64,000 nucleotides of DNA from Gautieria morchelliformis (GCA_015179125.1 WHVA01000109.1:1-64000); one strand, 5' to 3'; shown: positions 25,233 through 37,300, counted from the first letter of the stretch. Numbers and translations are program-made. The notes: generated by a model from the sequence alone, not told the origin.

Positions 25233-26683
25233 TGTTTTGGAACCCTTCAAGACTTTGGTGTTATTGCTAACACTTCAATCTATCAGAACGTGTCGTTTAC
25301 GAGACTCAAAGAATATTAAACAATGCTGCAGCACAAGTCCAGAAATAATTTAATATTTGTACCTTGGTTGCAATCCGTGTAAAAACTAGTCCAAGTTAAT
25401 ACGGATGGAAGGCAATACGTTTCTTAGCAGCACTGAACAATAAACTAAAAGAATGTAGGTTCAAGGACACTATCGGGGTCCAAGCATATTCCAAAATATA
25501 AAGGAATGTACTTAGCAGGCGAGTTTATAAATGGACTGCCCTGATAATCTACCAGAGCACAGCAATAAAACGAGGGATGAATGAGTTTTAGAAGTGACTT
25601 GTGAAAGTCTCTAATCAGGAAAATCGACTGATCAGATCGTCTCGGGTATTGGAGTGCGAATGGCAAGACTATCAATTGACAGACTCACTCTGTAGAATTA
25701 CACCCGGAGGATTAGTCTAGGTGGCTAAGCAGAAAAGTATCTACTTAACAAGGAATTAGACACTAAAGTAAGTGAAGAACCCTAGCTGGGATTAGCAGCT
25801 TAGTAAGATGCAAGTCACACGAGGTCACGTGGATAGAAGATGTTAGATTGCTAGAATGATGATTCAAGGAGGTCAGAATGGCCTCCTTTTATATTGTAAA
25901 ATACACAGGATTACATAAAATGGGGTTCTTCTATCTATTAGGCGAGTGATGTCATAAGTAAATATTTGCACTGCTGAAACACACCCTCGTAACTATTGCG
26001 GCGTGTTTGTGCAAAGAAATTGGAAATAGATAGCCACTCACCTTCCCTGGTTTGCACAGCCTTACACAGCCTTTCACAGCCTTGCACTGCCCTGCACAGC
26101 CCTACACAGCCGCTATGACATCAAGGGGCCTATTTGGTGTCGTAGCGTTGCATTTGGAGGATCCTTCATCCAATAGGCTTTATCAAACCTGCACCCTAGT
26201 TTTGGCTTTGTACATCTTTGTGTGACTTTGTACGCAGCCTTGCACAGCCACGGTTGCTATGATGCAAGTCATGTGCCAGCTGGGTTTGAATTGCACAGGC
26301 TTGTGTAAGCGGTAGAGGACACATTCAGACTCAGTGGCTGAGTTTGAGTGAGCCAAGGTACCGGAGTTGTAGGTGCTTGAGTGCCTGCAACTCCGAGTTT
26401 ACGGTTCGTGGGAAGCTCCAGTCTGAGTTTGAAACTGAACGGCTGTGGCAGAGTTGTGGACGTGCATGGGTTCATAACTCTGCCTGACAGAATAAGGTGT
26501 TTTTTTGAGCCAGGGAAGCCAAGTTAAATGGCGAAAAAATAAGAGGAAATTCAAGGAATATTTGAATAGAGTTCTCCCAACAATAGCTACATGTATTAGC
26601 TACTATCAGCTGGGAAAACAGGGTTTTAAAGCGATTTTAATCCTTTTTTCGCGAGGCTTTTCATTAGCAACGGTTCCCACACA
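25233..26683 (-). mobile_element. Family-2 LTR, copy a (probable solo LTR)
   Basis: Plus-strand edges are TGTTTTGGAACCC and GGTTCCCACACA. The flanks GGCTC and GGCTA give a 4-of-5 target duplication. A strong TATAAAAGG is on the minus strand near 25895, so the sense is minus. The internal stretch 26050-26250 is a degenerate CAGCC(T/C)xxCA array. It sits inside a Gypsy gag remnant, with gag codons on both sides. Confidence 0.8.
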
Positions 26684-26774
26684 GGCTATATCACTCTGTA
26701 CGGACTCCAAGAGTGTAAGAAAGAGCTTTGACAGCTCCTGTGCGAGCTGAAGTAGCTGTAGTACAAGGAGGCAT
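26684..26774 (-). pseudogene. Gypsy gag N-terminus (fragment 1)
   Basis: Starts MPPCTTATSARTGAVKALSY and matches the better-preserved MPPHTTATSAWAGAVEALSY at 46256. It is truncated by the family-2 LTR at 26683; gag-like sequence may continue beyond it at 25140-25232. Confidence 0.65.
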
Positions 26775-26807
26775 AGTGATAGTTATTGGGTGGGAATCAG
26801 ATAATAC

Positions 26808-27469
26808 TGTTATGTATTGATATTTCTGCAAGTCGGAACTAGAAAGGACAATGGCTTCAACTTATGTGTTGCATCCCCAATGAACTATTGTCCTAAGTAT
26901 TTTGGATCGCGAGTCGGAAGTCAGAAAGTATCGAACTAAACAGAAGTTGGAAGATGGGTTGGAAGGTGGAAGGTGGAGAGACAGAGGTCTTGCAAAACTC
27001 GCTGTGCTAAGAACAGGAGATAGAGTGAAGGAAATCATGTATTGAAGGTGATTACCTGATTGCAGGATAGTGAGCATACATGAGGGGGTTTTATACAAAG
27101 AGCTGAGACAACATGTAATAGGGTAGTACTAAGCAAATTCCAGAGGGAGCAGAAGTCGGATAGACATATGGGGTAAGTAACTAATTGGGAACAAAGGACT
27201 ATGAGGGGGTGCCGGGTAGCATAAAGAACAATGGCAAAAGAACAAGGGGTCGGAAAGTATATGAAAGTATATCTGACATAAAGGAACGACAAGACTCCAA
27301 AGGGGGCCAGACATATGGTCTTGCTGTGCTGTGAGTCAAGTCTGGTGGGTCTGAGTAATAGAGTTGAAAGAACAAAGGATATAACAAGGGGCGGGATTGT
27401 CAGAATTATTGGAGGGTCGGAATGTGAGAGGAACTGAGTGTCGGAATTCAGAAATGCATGGTCGTAACT
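26808..27469 (-). mobile_element. Gypsy LTR (family 3), uninterrupted copy
   Basis: About 662 bp lying just upstream (minus sense) of the gag fragment. Minus-sense edges are approximately AGTTACGACCATGC and ATACATAACA. It is co-linear with the copy at 46290-49762, which carries two nested LTR insertions, and so gives the empty-site reference for both. Confidence 0.7.
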
Positions 27470-28588
27470 GTAGTAGACAGGAATTATAGGCAGTAGGTAT
27501 GGACTTGTTGCTCAAAAGAATAGACTAGAAATTAATTCACTCTCTCAGTGAATTTAGTTGTCACTATAAATATATTATACACTACCTAGAAATTAATTCA
27601 CTACAGAGGATTTCTAGGTCAATAAATCGAGAGAACACTAGACTAATTTACTTGCCTCTCTCAGTGAATTTAGTTGTCACTGAGAGAGGGGGAAATCTGT
27701 CTCACTGTGCATGTACTACTACCCGGCCCTTTAGCGCCCAAGAGCTCGCGCGTCGAAGTCATTTCAGACTCTGCTGGGTGCAGCCGCTTGTGAAAGCAGA
27801 AATAACAAAATGAAATGGAGAGGTAGAGAGTGACTGGAAAACTTCGAAAATAATCAGAGAAATGGATGCATGGTACAAGAACAATGTGAGAAGAAATTGA
27901 AAAACCATACAACAAATTGAATATATTATGCTTGATTTTGGTGCAGGAGCATAAATGCACCCAACAGTAACAGTCTCTCTCTCCCCTTTAAGGTCGAGCC
28001 CCACGAGACCACAAGTTGGATCATGTGATTTGTGAACAACGCGGCGGAGTTCAAAAGATAGGCAGGAAGAGGCATGTGTCTTATCCTAAACTGTAAGGCC
28101 AACCCTACCTGGCTGTGGAGATCACACTACCACACAACTGACAAGGGGAAATCCAAAGTATGTATAAATGAACAGAGTATACAAGAGAGGGGATTTTCAC
28201 CTGACAAGGGGAAATCCAAAGAGAAAAGTCTAAGGACCCCCAATGTCAGCGAGCCTGTATTATACTAGGCTCTGCAGTCAGGGACAACACTTGGCACTCG
28301 CCATCAACCTGCATCCCCCTGACCTCCCTGACCCTTGATCGACCCTTGATGCCACCTATTACACAGTCGCTTGACTTCCGACACTGTTCCAAGAGTGGAA
28401 GTCGGAAATTGGAGTGGGATTGGCAAAGTGAACAGAACTGGTGGAGGTTCTCCCAGAAGCGGAATCATTTCCGAAAGTGGAGTCGGAGATGGAATCGGAA
28501 TCTGAACCGGAGTTGGAAATGGAGTTGGAACTGGGTGTGGTGTCGGAACTGGAAATGGAAAACAGGGTGTCCCCTGACATAAACCATC
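27470..28588. other. Repeat-derived non-coding region with a 13-bp hairpin
   Basis: A perfect inverted repeat lies at 27655-27689 (CCTCTCTCAGTGA, 9-nt loop, TCACTGAGAGAGG). Its left arm and loop are repeated at about 27538-27562. CTGACAAGGGGAAATCCAAA occurs at 28138 and 28201. 28350-28580 is a low-complexity GGAA(T/C)GG-type purine-rich tract. No gene is supported. Confidence 0.5.
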
Positions 28589-31250
28589 ATGGACCCCAAT
28601 GTTGATTTCTCAAATATGACCAGCGCTCAAATGAAACAGCATTTTGCTGATATGGTCATGCAGAAGGAATTGGCTGAGAAATGCGAGGCCGAGGAGCACG
28701 AATGGGAGGAGAAGGAATGCCAGGAGGAGGAGTGCAAGGAGAAGGAGCGCCAGGAGAAAGTGCGTAAGGACAAGGAGCGCCAGGAGAAGGAGGAGTGAAT
28801 CTGCAATGCAAAGCAGAAACACAAGGCAGCTGAGAAGAAGGCTGTGGAGAAGGTGGCTGCAAAAGTGAGTCCGGAAAAGTTCCATAGGTCCATGGGTGAT
28901 GCTAATAAGAGACCTAGGAAAAGCTTGAGGAGTACGAGTCTGACACTGCGTTGGGGTACTCTCTGGAAACCACGCCGGTGCCTCAGGGCAAAGGCAAACA
29001 AAAGGCACTGGTCTCTGCATACAACCTGGTGGCAGAGCGGAAATGTTGTGCCGACGAGCTCCAGAGGGCACGGGCCAAGAAGGCCAGATGCTTATGGAGT
29101 TGAAGGAACTGGAACCCGCCATTGCAACTGTGGTAACTGGGAAGTGGAAAACGCGGAAGGAGGAAGATTCTGACATAGAGAACAATGGAGCTCCGTGCAA
29201 CCCTTGCAAGGCATGGGCCCTCAAGTGCATATGGTTGACCAATCCCCAGGAGACGTCGTGCGAAAGGTGTCAGGACATGAGGAAGAGGTGTGAGGTCAAT
29301 GGGTGTTCGGTGAGGATTGAGCGTGGGAAATGGCAGATTGCCATGGGGGTCCCTAAGTCCAAACCAGGCCCCAGTGGGAGCGGGAAAGGGCTGGAAGGGT
29401 TCCCTGTGATGGGAATGTTGGAAACAGCAGTACTCAACTGCCCCTGAACGGCATCCCCCTGTCAAGATTGGTTTTCAGGCATTAATATCGTGTATTAGTG
29501 AACACAGTGAATGCCCGAATAACTTGTACGAATAAGTATGCCGTTCGGCGAATAGGTGAACCAACAAATGTTCACAAGATAAGAGGGTTCCCCGAACGGA
29601 GCTTGCCCTATCTACAGTCGTAGCGAAATAGCCCGTGGCACTTGACGGTATAACGTGCAAGGTGTCACGGAAGGGCTGTCTAAGTAGCGACAATCCCTTC
29701 GCCGACAGCGCAGAAAATGGTTCGAAGGCTAAGGTAACAAAGATGATGAAGTATGAGAACTCACCAGTGATGCCTAAGTCCTCTTCTGGTTGAAGATAGG
29801 AATCTCCAGGAGAGGGCTCAAGACGATGATCACAGCGAGGTCAAGTTTGCACAAGATGGATGACGTATGATAATTGAACTGAGGAATGTACATGCGAATG
29901 CAAACTACTTATATCGAATGCTTGTAAGGTATCAGCGAATAGGAAAGAGGCCGTCGTGAGTCAGGGTTGGATAGGGGTGTGCAGTCATGATACTAAGTAG
30001 ATGGAATAAACATACAATAGAGTGAGGGAAGAGTGCGAACATGAAACGACGGAGAGTAAAGGTGGCGAAGGCACTTATGTACGAAACCATGTCTTGGGAC
30101 CCGCATACATGCTACCCTCCATGGACTCTTCGTCTACTGGGTTGATCCCACACGACCTATGGAAGGGATGTCCCGCGAACACACTTTGGCCATATGAACA
30201 CCCAAAGGGGTTGGATTGAGAAGATGATTGGGTTAGTGATGAACCATCACGCCGGGTAAATGGTGTCGATTGTGTTTGATGGCATGCCTACTGGTGAATG
30301 ATGCGAGTAGTGAATGGTCATATGGTGAATGTGGTGAATAGCGAATGGAGCGAGGATGAGCGAACATGGAAGAGTGGTGAAAGGGACAACAGGGATAGCT
30401 GGGTACAAGATATAAATGAGTCATGACAGCCTGCACCTCCTTGCAATTCATGATAGGACCAGTGATGAACCATCAATCCAGGTAAAGGATGTCGATCGTG
30501 TTTGATGGCATGGCTACTGGCGAATGATGCAAGTAGCGAATGGTCATTTGGCGAATGTGGTGAATAGTGAATGGAGCAAGGAGTGAATGGAGCGAAGCCG
30601 AGCGAACATGGAAGAGTGGTGAAAGGGAAAACAGGGATAGCTTGATACAAGAAATGAATGGGTCATGACAACTGTGTAGTGAAAACTTCAGCGAAGCTAG
30701 TTCGTCCTGCCCTGCAGTGATACGAGTCCCATTGAGTCCAACCTGCATGGAGGCTGCAACTGACACTATCCGAATGCATCCTGAGCATGTGGGTCTGTCA
30801 TGGAGTGGGAGTTTAACAGGTGATGGGTTCTATGATGGATGAGGGCCCCAACACCTGGCGTCCTGGCAGGAATGATGCGAATAGCGAATGGGAAAGCAGT
30901 ATGGCGACGAATATTTTGGCAAGATATTCGCTGGTTCGGGAAGCCATTCGCTGGTTGAGGAGGTCATTCGCTGTGTGTTGGGGGATGATTCGCACAATAA
31001 ACGAATCATGACACGCCCCTTCTGGACATCACGGGGACGATGCAGGATATGCGGGACCAGCAGGAGGAAATCAAGGAGCTTCTGGCTGACCAGAATGTTC
31101 TGCAGCAGCATGTCGTATTGACGCTGCACAACCAACTGAGCATCATGTCGGCCGCCCTGGAACAGACTATGCAGGAAATGCAGTGGAGGAACCACTTGGT
31201 GAAGGCTCGCAGAAATGAAGGTGGCGGCAGGGCCAAGTGGTATAGCAGAG
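28589..31250 (+). pseudogene. Decayed transposon-associated coiled-coil/Cys-cluster protein, split by LTR copy B
   Basis: The start MDPNVDFSNMTSAQMKQHF is followed by a highly charged Glu/Lys/Arg coil (KEKERQEKVRKDKERQEKEE), then a TGA stop at 28796. Frames shift twice afterwards. At 29043-29447 a Cys cluster reads CNPCKAWALKC, then SCERCQDMRKRC, spacing 2-6-..-2-6, resembling a binuclear zinc cluster. LTR copy B (29460-31013) interrupts the frame. After it, PLLDITGTMQDMRDQQEEIK and a coil (ELLADQNVLQQHVVLTLHNQ) continue in the same frame. At least one stop and two frameshifts mark it as dead. I cannot name the family; a gag-like or transposon-linked DNA-binding protein is possible. Confidence 0.55.
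29460..31013 (-). mobile_element. Family-1 solo LTR, copy B
   Basis: From TGTCAAGATTGG to TCATGACA. Flanks CCCCC and CGCCC form a 4-of-5 target duplication, and the host frame resumes across it. TCATGACA modules end at 30428, 30670 and 31013, so the U3 is longer than in other copies. The hairpin is missing, apparently by deletion between CCCTT(T/C)GCCG repeats. Confidence 0.8.
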
Positions 31251-31824
31251 AAGAAAGTGGAGGTGGGAAAACAGGTGGATGCGGTGGTCGAGAAGGCTCA
31301 GTGGGAGCAAGTTGGAAATCCAGCAGAAGCGGAAAGGAAGGGCAGAGAGGAAATGTTGAGGGAGGAGTGAGGGGATCAAAAGGTCTTGTATATAATTTCT
31401 TGGAATGTCGAAGATATAGATTAGCGGAATTTTAATCAGGATTAACTCGTGACTTACACCCATTTGCAGTACCTAAGGCGCGCGTCGGATTTGCTTCCGT
31501 TTTAGCGCGCAAACTTCGAACAACGATATCTTGCTTGATATCGCTCCGATTCGCTTGAAATTTCATATCTGAAGCTATGTGGACCATAGCTAGGGCATAG
31601 AACTAAAAAATCCAAATAAAACAAGCATTTTTTATTTTGCATTTTGGGTGCTGAGGGCAAGCTTAGCTTACTGTATGTAGTTCAATGCAGGTTTTAATTT
31701 TGTTTGCTACTTTGTACTAATGGTGAGAACCCACTACAGGAGAATCTCCAGAAGAGGGTGTCATAGGATTGGAGAGGAAGGGCTTAGCTTCTTCTGACAT
31801 TGGATCAGTGAGATCTGACGGTAG
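31250..31824. repeat. Inverted-repeat arm 1 (partner ~43200-43600)
   Basis: 31470-31820 is the reverse complement of about 43210-43600, with close similarity. Shared words are GGACCATAGCTAGGGCATAG, TTTGCTACTTTGTACTAATG, and GTCATAGGATTGGAGAGGAA. The arm continues beyond LTR C at 33100-33500. The sequence ends the short coding run ..SDLTDPMSEEAKPFLSNPM on the minus strand. Confidence 0.85.
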
Positions 31825-33099
31825 TGTCAAGATTGGTTTTTAGGCGTTAATATCGTGTATTAGTGAACACAGCGAATGCCCGAATAACTTGTGCGAATAA
31901 GTATGCCGTTCGGCGAATGGGTGAACCAATGAATGTTCACAAGGTAAGAGGGTTTGCCTATACGGGGCTCACCCTATCTACAGTCGTAGCGAAATAGCCC
32001 GTGACTCTTGACGATGTAACGTGCAAGGTCTCATGGAAGGGCTGTCTAAGTCTCGACAATCCCTTTGCTGGCGAAGGTGCTCCTTCGGAGCCCTTCGCCA
32101 ACAGCACAGAAAATGGTTCGAAGGCTAAGGTAACGAAGATGAAGTATGAGAACTCACCAGTGATGCCTAAGTCCTCTGCTAGTCGAAGATGGAAATCTCC
32201 AAGAGAAGACTTTAAGACGGTGACCATGGCGAGGTCAAAGCTGCACAAGATGAACGACGTATGATAATTGAACTGGGGAATATACATGCGAATGTAAACT
32301 ACTTATATCGAATGCTCGTAAGGAATCAGCGAATAGGAAAGAGGCCGTCACAAGTCAGGGTTGGATAGGGGTGCGCAGTCATGATACAACATAGACGAAA
32401 TAAATATACAATAGAATGTGAGAAGAGGGAGAATATGAAACGACGGAGAGTAAAGGTGGCGAAGGCACTTATGGACAAAACCATGTCTTGGGACCCGCAT
32501 ACATGCTACCCTGCACGGACTCTTGGTCTACTGGGTTGATTCTGCACGACCTATGGAAGGGATGTCCTGCGAACACACCTTGACCATACGAACGCCCAAT
32601 GGGGTTGGATTAAGAAGACGATGGGGTTAATGATGGACCATCATGCCGGGTGAATGGTATTGATCGTATTTTGATGGTGTGCCTGCTGGCGAATGATGCG
32701 AGCAGCGAATAGTCATTCAGCGAAATGCAAGGAAGGGCGACCAGAGGTGACACAGGGGAGGAGAGGTCGAGGTGGAGGGCAAAGCCGAGCGAACACTGAG
32801 GAGGAGTAGCGAAAGGGAAAATGGGATACCAAGGTGCAGGAAATACACAGGTCATGACAATCCAGCTATCAGAACATTATCGGAAGAGGGTCGAGCAGAG
32901 GAGATGGTAGGCCCAGTGATGACTGCCGAGTCAGTCCCAAGACACCGATCGTGCGTTTGACGGCGTGGCTATGGTAGTTGGCGCGAACAGCGAGAATTGG
33001 TTGCCGAACATGACAATGGTGATCGGAACGAACACGAAGGTGGGGTGAGAAAATAGGGAAACTGAGCTTCTGAGTATGGGAAATAAACGCGTCATGACA
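31825..33099 (-). mobile_element. Family-1 solo LTR, copy C
   Basis: Begins TGTCAAGATTGG and ends TCATGACA, with the perfect target duplication GGTAG at 31820-31824 and 33100-33104. The inverted paralog at 43220-43235 carries one GGTAG (as CTACC) with uninterrupted flanks, so it is an empty-site reference. It contains the hairpin and two U3 modules (ends 32859 and 33099). Confidence 0.93.
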
Positions 33100-33860
33100 G
33101 GTAGGCGTTCATTCTCGATGTTGGATTTCCTCCTGTGTAGCATAAGTCCCGAAATCTTTGATCCCTTCCGCACCGAGTGCCAATGCACCATAAGGCAACT
33201 TCGCCAATCCTGACACGTTCTTGAGCTCGGAAACCGCGTGGGCGCACGCGTATGCGGTGGGGTGAGGGGCGCGGAGGTGCTGGGGTGGGCGAGCTGGTGT
33301 AGGAGGACGGGGTGGTGGGGAAGCGGGCAGCGGTGGGTGCGGGTGCAGGTACGGGCGCAGGTGCGGGTGCGGGTGCAGGTACGGGTGCGGGTGCAGGTAC
33401 GGGTGCAGATGCAGGTGCAGGTACGGGTGCGGGTGCAAGTACGGGTGCAGATGTGGGTGCAGGTGTGGGTGCGGGTGCAGGGACGGGTTGGGCGGCACCA
33501 CAAAGGACGCGGGGGCGGAGGTGGGCGAGCTGGTGTAGGAGGATGGGGTGGTGGGGAAGCGGGTGGCGGCGGGTGCGGGTGCGGGTGCAGGTACGGGCGC
33601 AGGTGCGGGGACGGGTTGGGCAACGACACGAAGGACGTGGAGGGCGCACGCGTACGCGACGGGGTGAGGGGCGCGGAGGTGCTGGGGTGGGCGAGCTGGT
33701 GCAGGAGGACGGGGTGGTGGGGGAACGGGCGGCGGCGGGTGCGGGTGCAGGTATGCAGGTACGCGTGCCCTGGGACACGAATGTGCCTGGGCCGTGGCGC
33801 TCTGCGGGAGTCGAGTGGTCAGACACCCTGGTATGAGGAATATGGGCCGGGATACTCATG
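33100..33860. repeat. GC-rich modular minisatellite (inverted arm 1 continued)
   Basis: 33334-33490 is a 6/12-bp tandem array of GGTGCG, GGTGCA and GGTACG. A ~90-bp module (GCGGAGGTGCTGGGGTGGGC..) occurs at about 33270, 33515 and 33675. On the minus strand it reads as Pro-Ala runs, and the adjoining frame carries VSELKNVSGLAKLPYGALAL and GAEGIKDFGTYATQEEIQHR. The partner array at 42919-43000 has only about six 12-bp units. Confidence 0.85.
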
Positions 33861-34124
33861 GAAGTTGGCCACTGGGGTTATGGGGGAGTTGACAGGGAGC
33901 TGCTGATACTTGATGGCGAGCCTGTGGAGCTAAGCGAAAAGGCGCGATTGAAGAACAGGGTCAGCGGATGCTTTGAAGCCCGGGGCAAGTTCATATGGAA
34001 GACGAGTGCCGAACCAAGAGAGGCTGAAGTGTCTGTGGTGCGTGGTGTTGTCAATGGTGCAGCGCGGCAAGCCGCCTATTATGAATCGGCATAACCCAAC
34101 CAAGTTCGACTTGCCTTACCAACA

Positions 34125-37100
34125 ATGGGAAATAACAAAAATAAAAGACAGCCCACCAAGTCAACACGAGCAACGAAAAAGGTCAAAGAACCTCCAGAGG
34201 AACTGTTACCTGACATAGCGGGAATTCAGGGCAAAGGTCGGTTTATATATAATGATGCTATTTCAAGCTCACCAGTTATTTAGAATCTGTTCAAACTACT
34301 AGCACTTTTTGACTGAAACGTCAGGCGGCAAAAAAAGTAACTTTTGAAGACTTAGAATCTGAGTCAGGGTCTTCATATGAGGAAGAGACCCAGCCGGCTC
34401 AAAGTGCATCCGAGTCCGAAGCCGAGCCCAACGACCCTAATCGAGACTCAGAGTCTGAAGAGTTAGTAGAGGTGGCAGTTCCCAAACAGGTAAAGGATAT
34501 TGATGAACCTGGTATGCCATCATATTTTTCATTTATAATTTGATGCTCATTTCACGGCCTAGTAATTATCTTGCGTGTTCCGGACGGCACTGAAGCCGAA
34601 GGGTTTGTTGAGCGTGTGAAGGTTCCTGCCAATGTCAGTTACAAGAAGGTCGAGGAACGTATCTTCAAAGCGATAGGGTGCTATCAAACAGTGAAAAAGA
34701 TGCCGCACCTAGCTTACCGGCTCAAAGGTGTGCGAGATAAACACCTTTCGAAACTGGCAAAAGAAGAGGACTGGGACAACCTCAAGGATGATGTGAAGGG
34801 CGCTCAGGCAAGGAAGAAAAAGGGCGATGCCAGTGGTGTGGAAGTAGACATCGTTCTGGATGAAAGTGTACGTGTGCGTGTGACTTCGCATGGCAGCCGC
34901 ATCTGATATTATAAGAATTATAGTACATCGCATCGCTTCGCCATACACTTTCCAGGAAAAGGGACAAAACTGTGACAAATGCAGCTGGCAGGGGCAAAAA
35001 GAAGAAAGCTCGTATTCAGGACTTGAACGCTGATTCTGACACTGAAGGATCTGAGATCGAAGAGCATGGCCTACCGACAAAACGGGAAAGGGATTTCATG
35101 GAGGCGTTGAAGGCAGAGTATTCAAACTGTGGCAAACTGGCATGTGCTTCAAAAGTCTGCAAACTGAATAAGAACGGAGAGCACACGCATTTATCATGGT
35201 GCCAACTCCAGTCCTGGGTAACAGCCTTGGTGAGTACAACCTTTGCATTTATATGTATTACTCGCTGCTAATAATGCAAATTTAGGTTTCTAACATTCAC
35301 GGGGTCACTCTGAAAGTTCCTCCAAACAATGCTCACTTCGAAGATTTCCATTATCGCAAAGACTCCATTCAAAAAGAGAAGACCGATGAAGGGTCAACGG
35401 CGAACCTGCCCGGCGCTGCATTGGGTCTTCAAGGATCATTTCCTATGATGATGTTCCCACCAATTGACTATCGAATGTTTGCTCAGAACATGGTCCTGAA
35501 CTGCCCTGTTACTCCAGTCAATCCTGACAAGAGACCGGAACAGTTGACCCCTGCGACTCCTGGTGACATCGCTTACCCAAGCATCGAAGAGTTTCTTGAC
35601 GATGTCCGTAATTGGCCTGAGGCTAGGGGGCGGAACATTGACGAATTCAAAGGTAAATTTGAAGCAAACAACGTTTACTTCCTAAATGAACTGAAGGAGG
35701 TGACGGCTGATGTGCTCATGGCCAACATCGGGATGTCATGGGGTGACACGAATTTCATCAAAGGAGTGGCTGTTTTGGAACCCTTCAAGACTTTGGTGTT
35801 ATTGCTAACACTTCAATCTATCAGAACGTGTCGTTTACGAGACTCAAAGAATATTAAACAATGCTGCAGCACAACTCCGGAAATAATTTAATATTTGTAC
35901 CTTGGTTGCAATCCGTGTAAAAACTAGTCCAAGTTAATACGGATGGAAGGCAATGCGTTTCTTAGCAGCACTGAACAATAAACCAAAAGACTGTAGGTTC
36001 AAGGACACTATCGGGGTCCAAGCGTATTCCAAAATATAAAGGAATGTACTTAGCAGGCGAGTTTATAAATGGACTGCCCTGATAATCTACCAGCGCACAG
36101 CAATAAAACGAGAGGCAAAGAATAGAATCTAAAGCGGCTTTTACAAGTAACAGGAATTGACTTGTGAAAGATATTAACCAGGAAAATCAACTGATCAGCT
36201 CTCTCGGGTATTGGAGTGCGAATGGCAAGACTATCAATTGACAGACTCACTCTGTAGAATTACACCCGGAGGATTAGTCTAGGTGGCTAAGCAGAAAAGT
36301 ATCTACTTAACAAGGAATTAGACACTAAAGTAAGTGAATAACCCTATGGGGTTAGCAGCTTAGTAAGATGCAAGTCACACGAGTCACATGTAGGATAGAA
36401 GCAGTAGATTGCTAGATTGGATGATTCTCCTAGGGGGTCAGAATGGCCTCCTTTTATATTGTAAATTACACAGGATTACATAAAATGGGCAGCTTCTATC
36501 TATTAGGCGAGTGATGTCATAAGTAAATATTTGCGCAGCTAAAACACACCCTTGTAACTATAGTGGTGTGTTTGTGCAAGGAAATTAAGAATAGATAGCC
36601 AATCACCTTCCCTGGTTTGCACTGCCCAGCATAGCCTTACACAGCCCTGCATAGCCTTGCATAGCCCTGCACAGCCCTATGATGTCAAGGGTCCTATTTC
36701 AGGGGTTGTGGCACTAAGCTTGGAGGCTCAGCATCCAATAAGATTGCTTGATTATGCACCCTAGTTTTGGCTCTGCATATCATTGGGCAGTCTTGCACAC
36801 AGCCTTACACAGCCATGGTTGCTATGAGGCAAGTCATGTGTCTGCTGGGTTTGAACTATATTTAAGTGTACAGGCTTGTGTAAGCTGCACCGGATATTCC
36901 CAATCTCACCAGCTGAGATTGAAAGAGCCAAAGTGTCGGAGTTGAGGGTGTTTGAGGACGTGCGGCTCTGAATAAGCGCATTCGAGGATCGCTCCTGTCG
37001 GAGTTTGAAATTGAGCGCCGATGACAAAGTTATGGACTCTCATGGGTTCATAGCCTTTGTCAAACACAATAAAGCAGTTTTGAGCCAAGGAGGTCAGGAC

Positions 37101-37300
37101 AATTGGCGAAGAAATGCAAGAAAATTCAAGGAATATTCTAAAAACAGTTCCCCATCAAAGCTGCGTGTATTGGCTGATGTTAAGATGGGAAAAAGGCTTT
37201 TACAGACTTTTTAATGCTTTTTTCGAGATTTTTAAACTAGAAAGCTGGTTCCTACACAGCGGCTAGAAAGGCTATAAGGAAGCTTGCTAAGAAGGTGTGA
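34125..37300 (+). pseudogene. SAM-like domain protein gene interrupted by a solo LTR near its 3' end
   Basis: Start MGNNKNKRQPTKSTRATKKV, then an acidic stretch (VTFEDLESESGSSYEEETQP). Next come IILRVPDGTEAEGFVERVKV, a coiled Lys-rich linker, MEALKAEYSNCGKLACASKV with NGEHTHLSWCQLQSWVTALV, and a C-terminus SIEEFLDDVRNWPEARGRNI, DEFKGKFEANNVYFLNELKE, MSWGDTNFIKGVA that resembles a SAM fold. Introns are near 34210-34325, 34510-34565, 34865-34960 and 35230-35285; the first donor is uncertain. At 35771 a family-2 LTR breaks the frame after KGVA, and the frame resumes at 37264 as RKAIRKLAKKV-stop. The LTR thus lies eleven codons before the stop. Whether the truncated gene still acts is unknown. 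Confidence 0.7.
35771..37258 (-). mobile_element. Family-2 solo LTR, copy b
   Basis: Plus-strand edges TGTTTTGGAACCC and GGTTCCTACACA; flanks GTGGC and GCGGC (4 of 5). It is co-linear with copy a; an AGCC-type array lies at 36610-36680. The insertion is inside a coding exon. Confidence 0.88.

Noticed and set aside
28346..28582. Purine-rich frame with Trp/Asn/Arg repeats
   Set aside because: Low-complexity GGAA-type tract; both strands open, no conserved start or splice context.
29460..33099. Copies B and C as the two LTRs of one element
   Set aside because: Each has its own flanking duplication (CCCCC/CGCCC and GGTAG), so each is better explained as a separate solo LTR.
33326..33860. Large plus- and minus-strand ORFs (over 200 codons)
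   Set aside because: They arise from a 6/12-bp GC-rich minisatellite that leaves several frames open at once.
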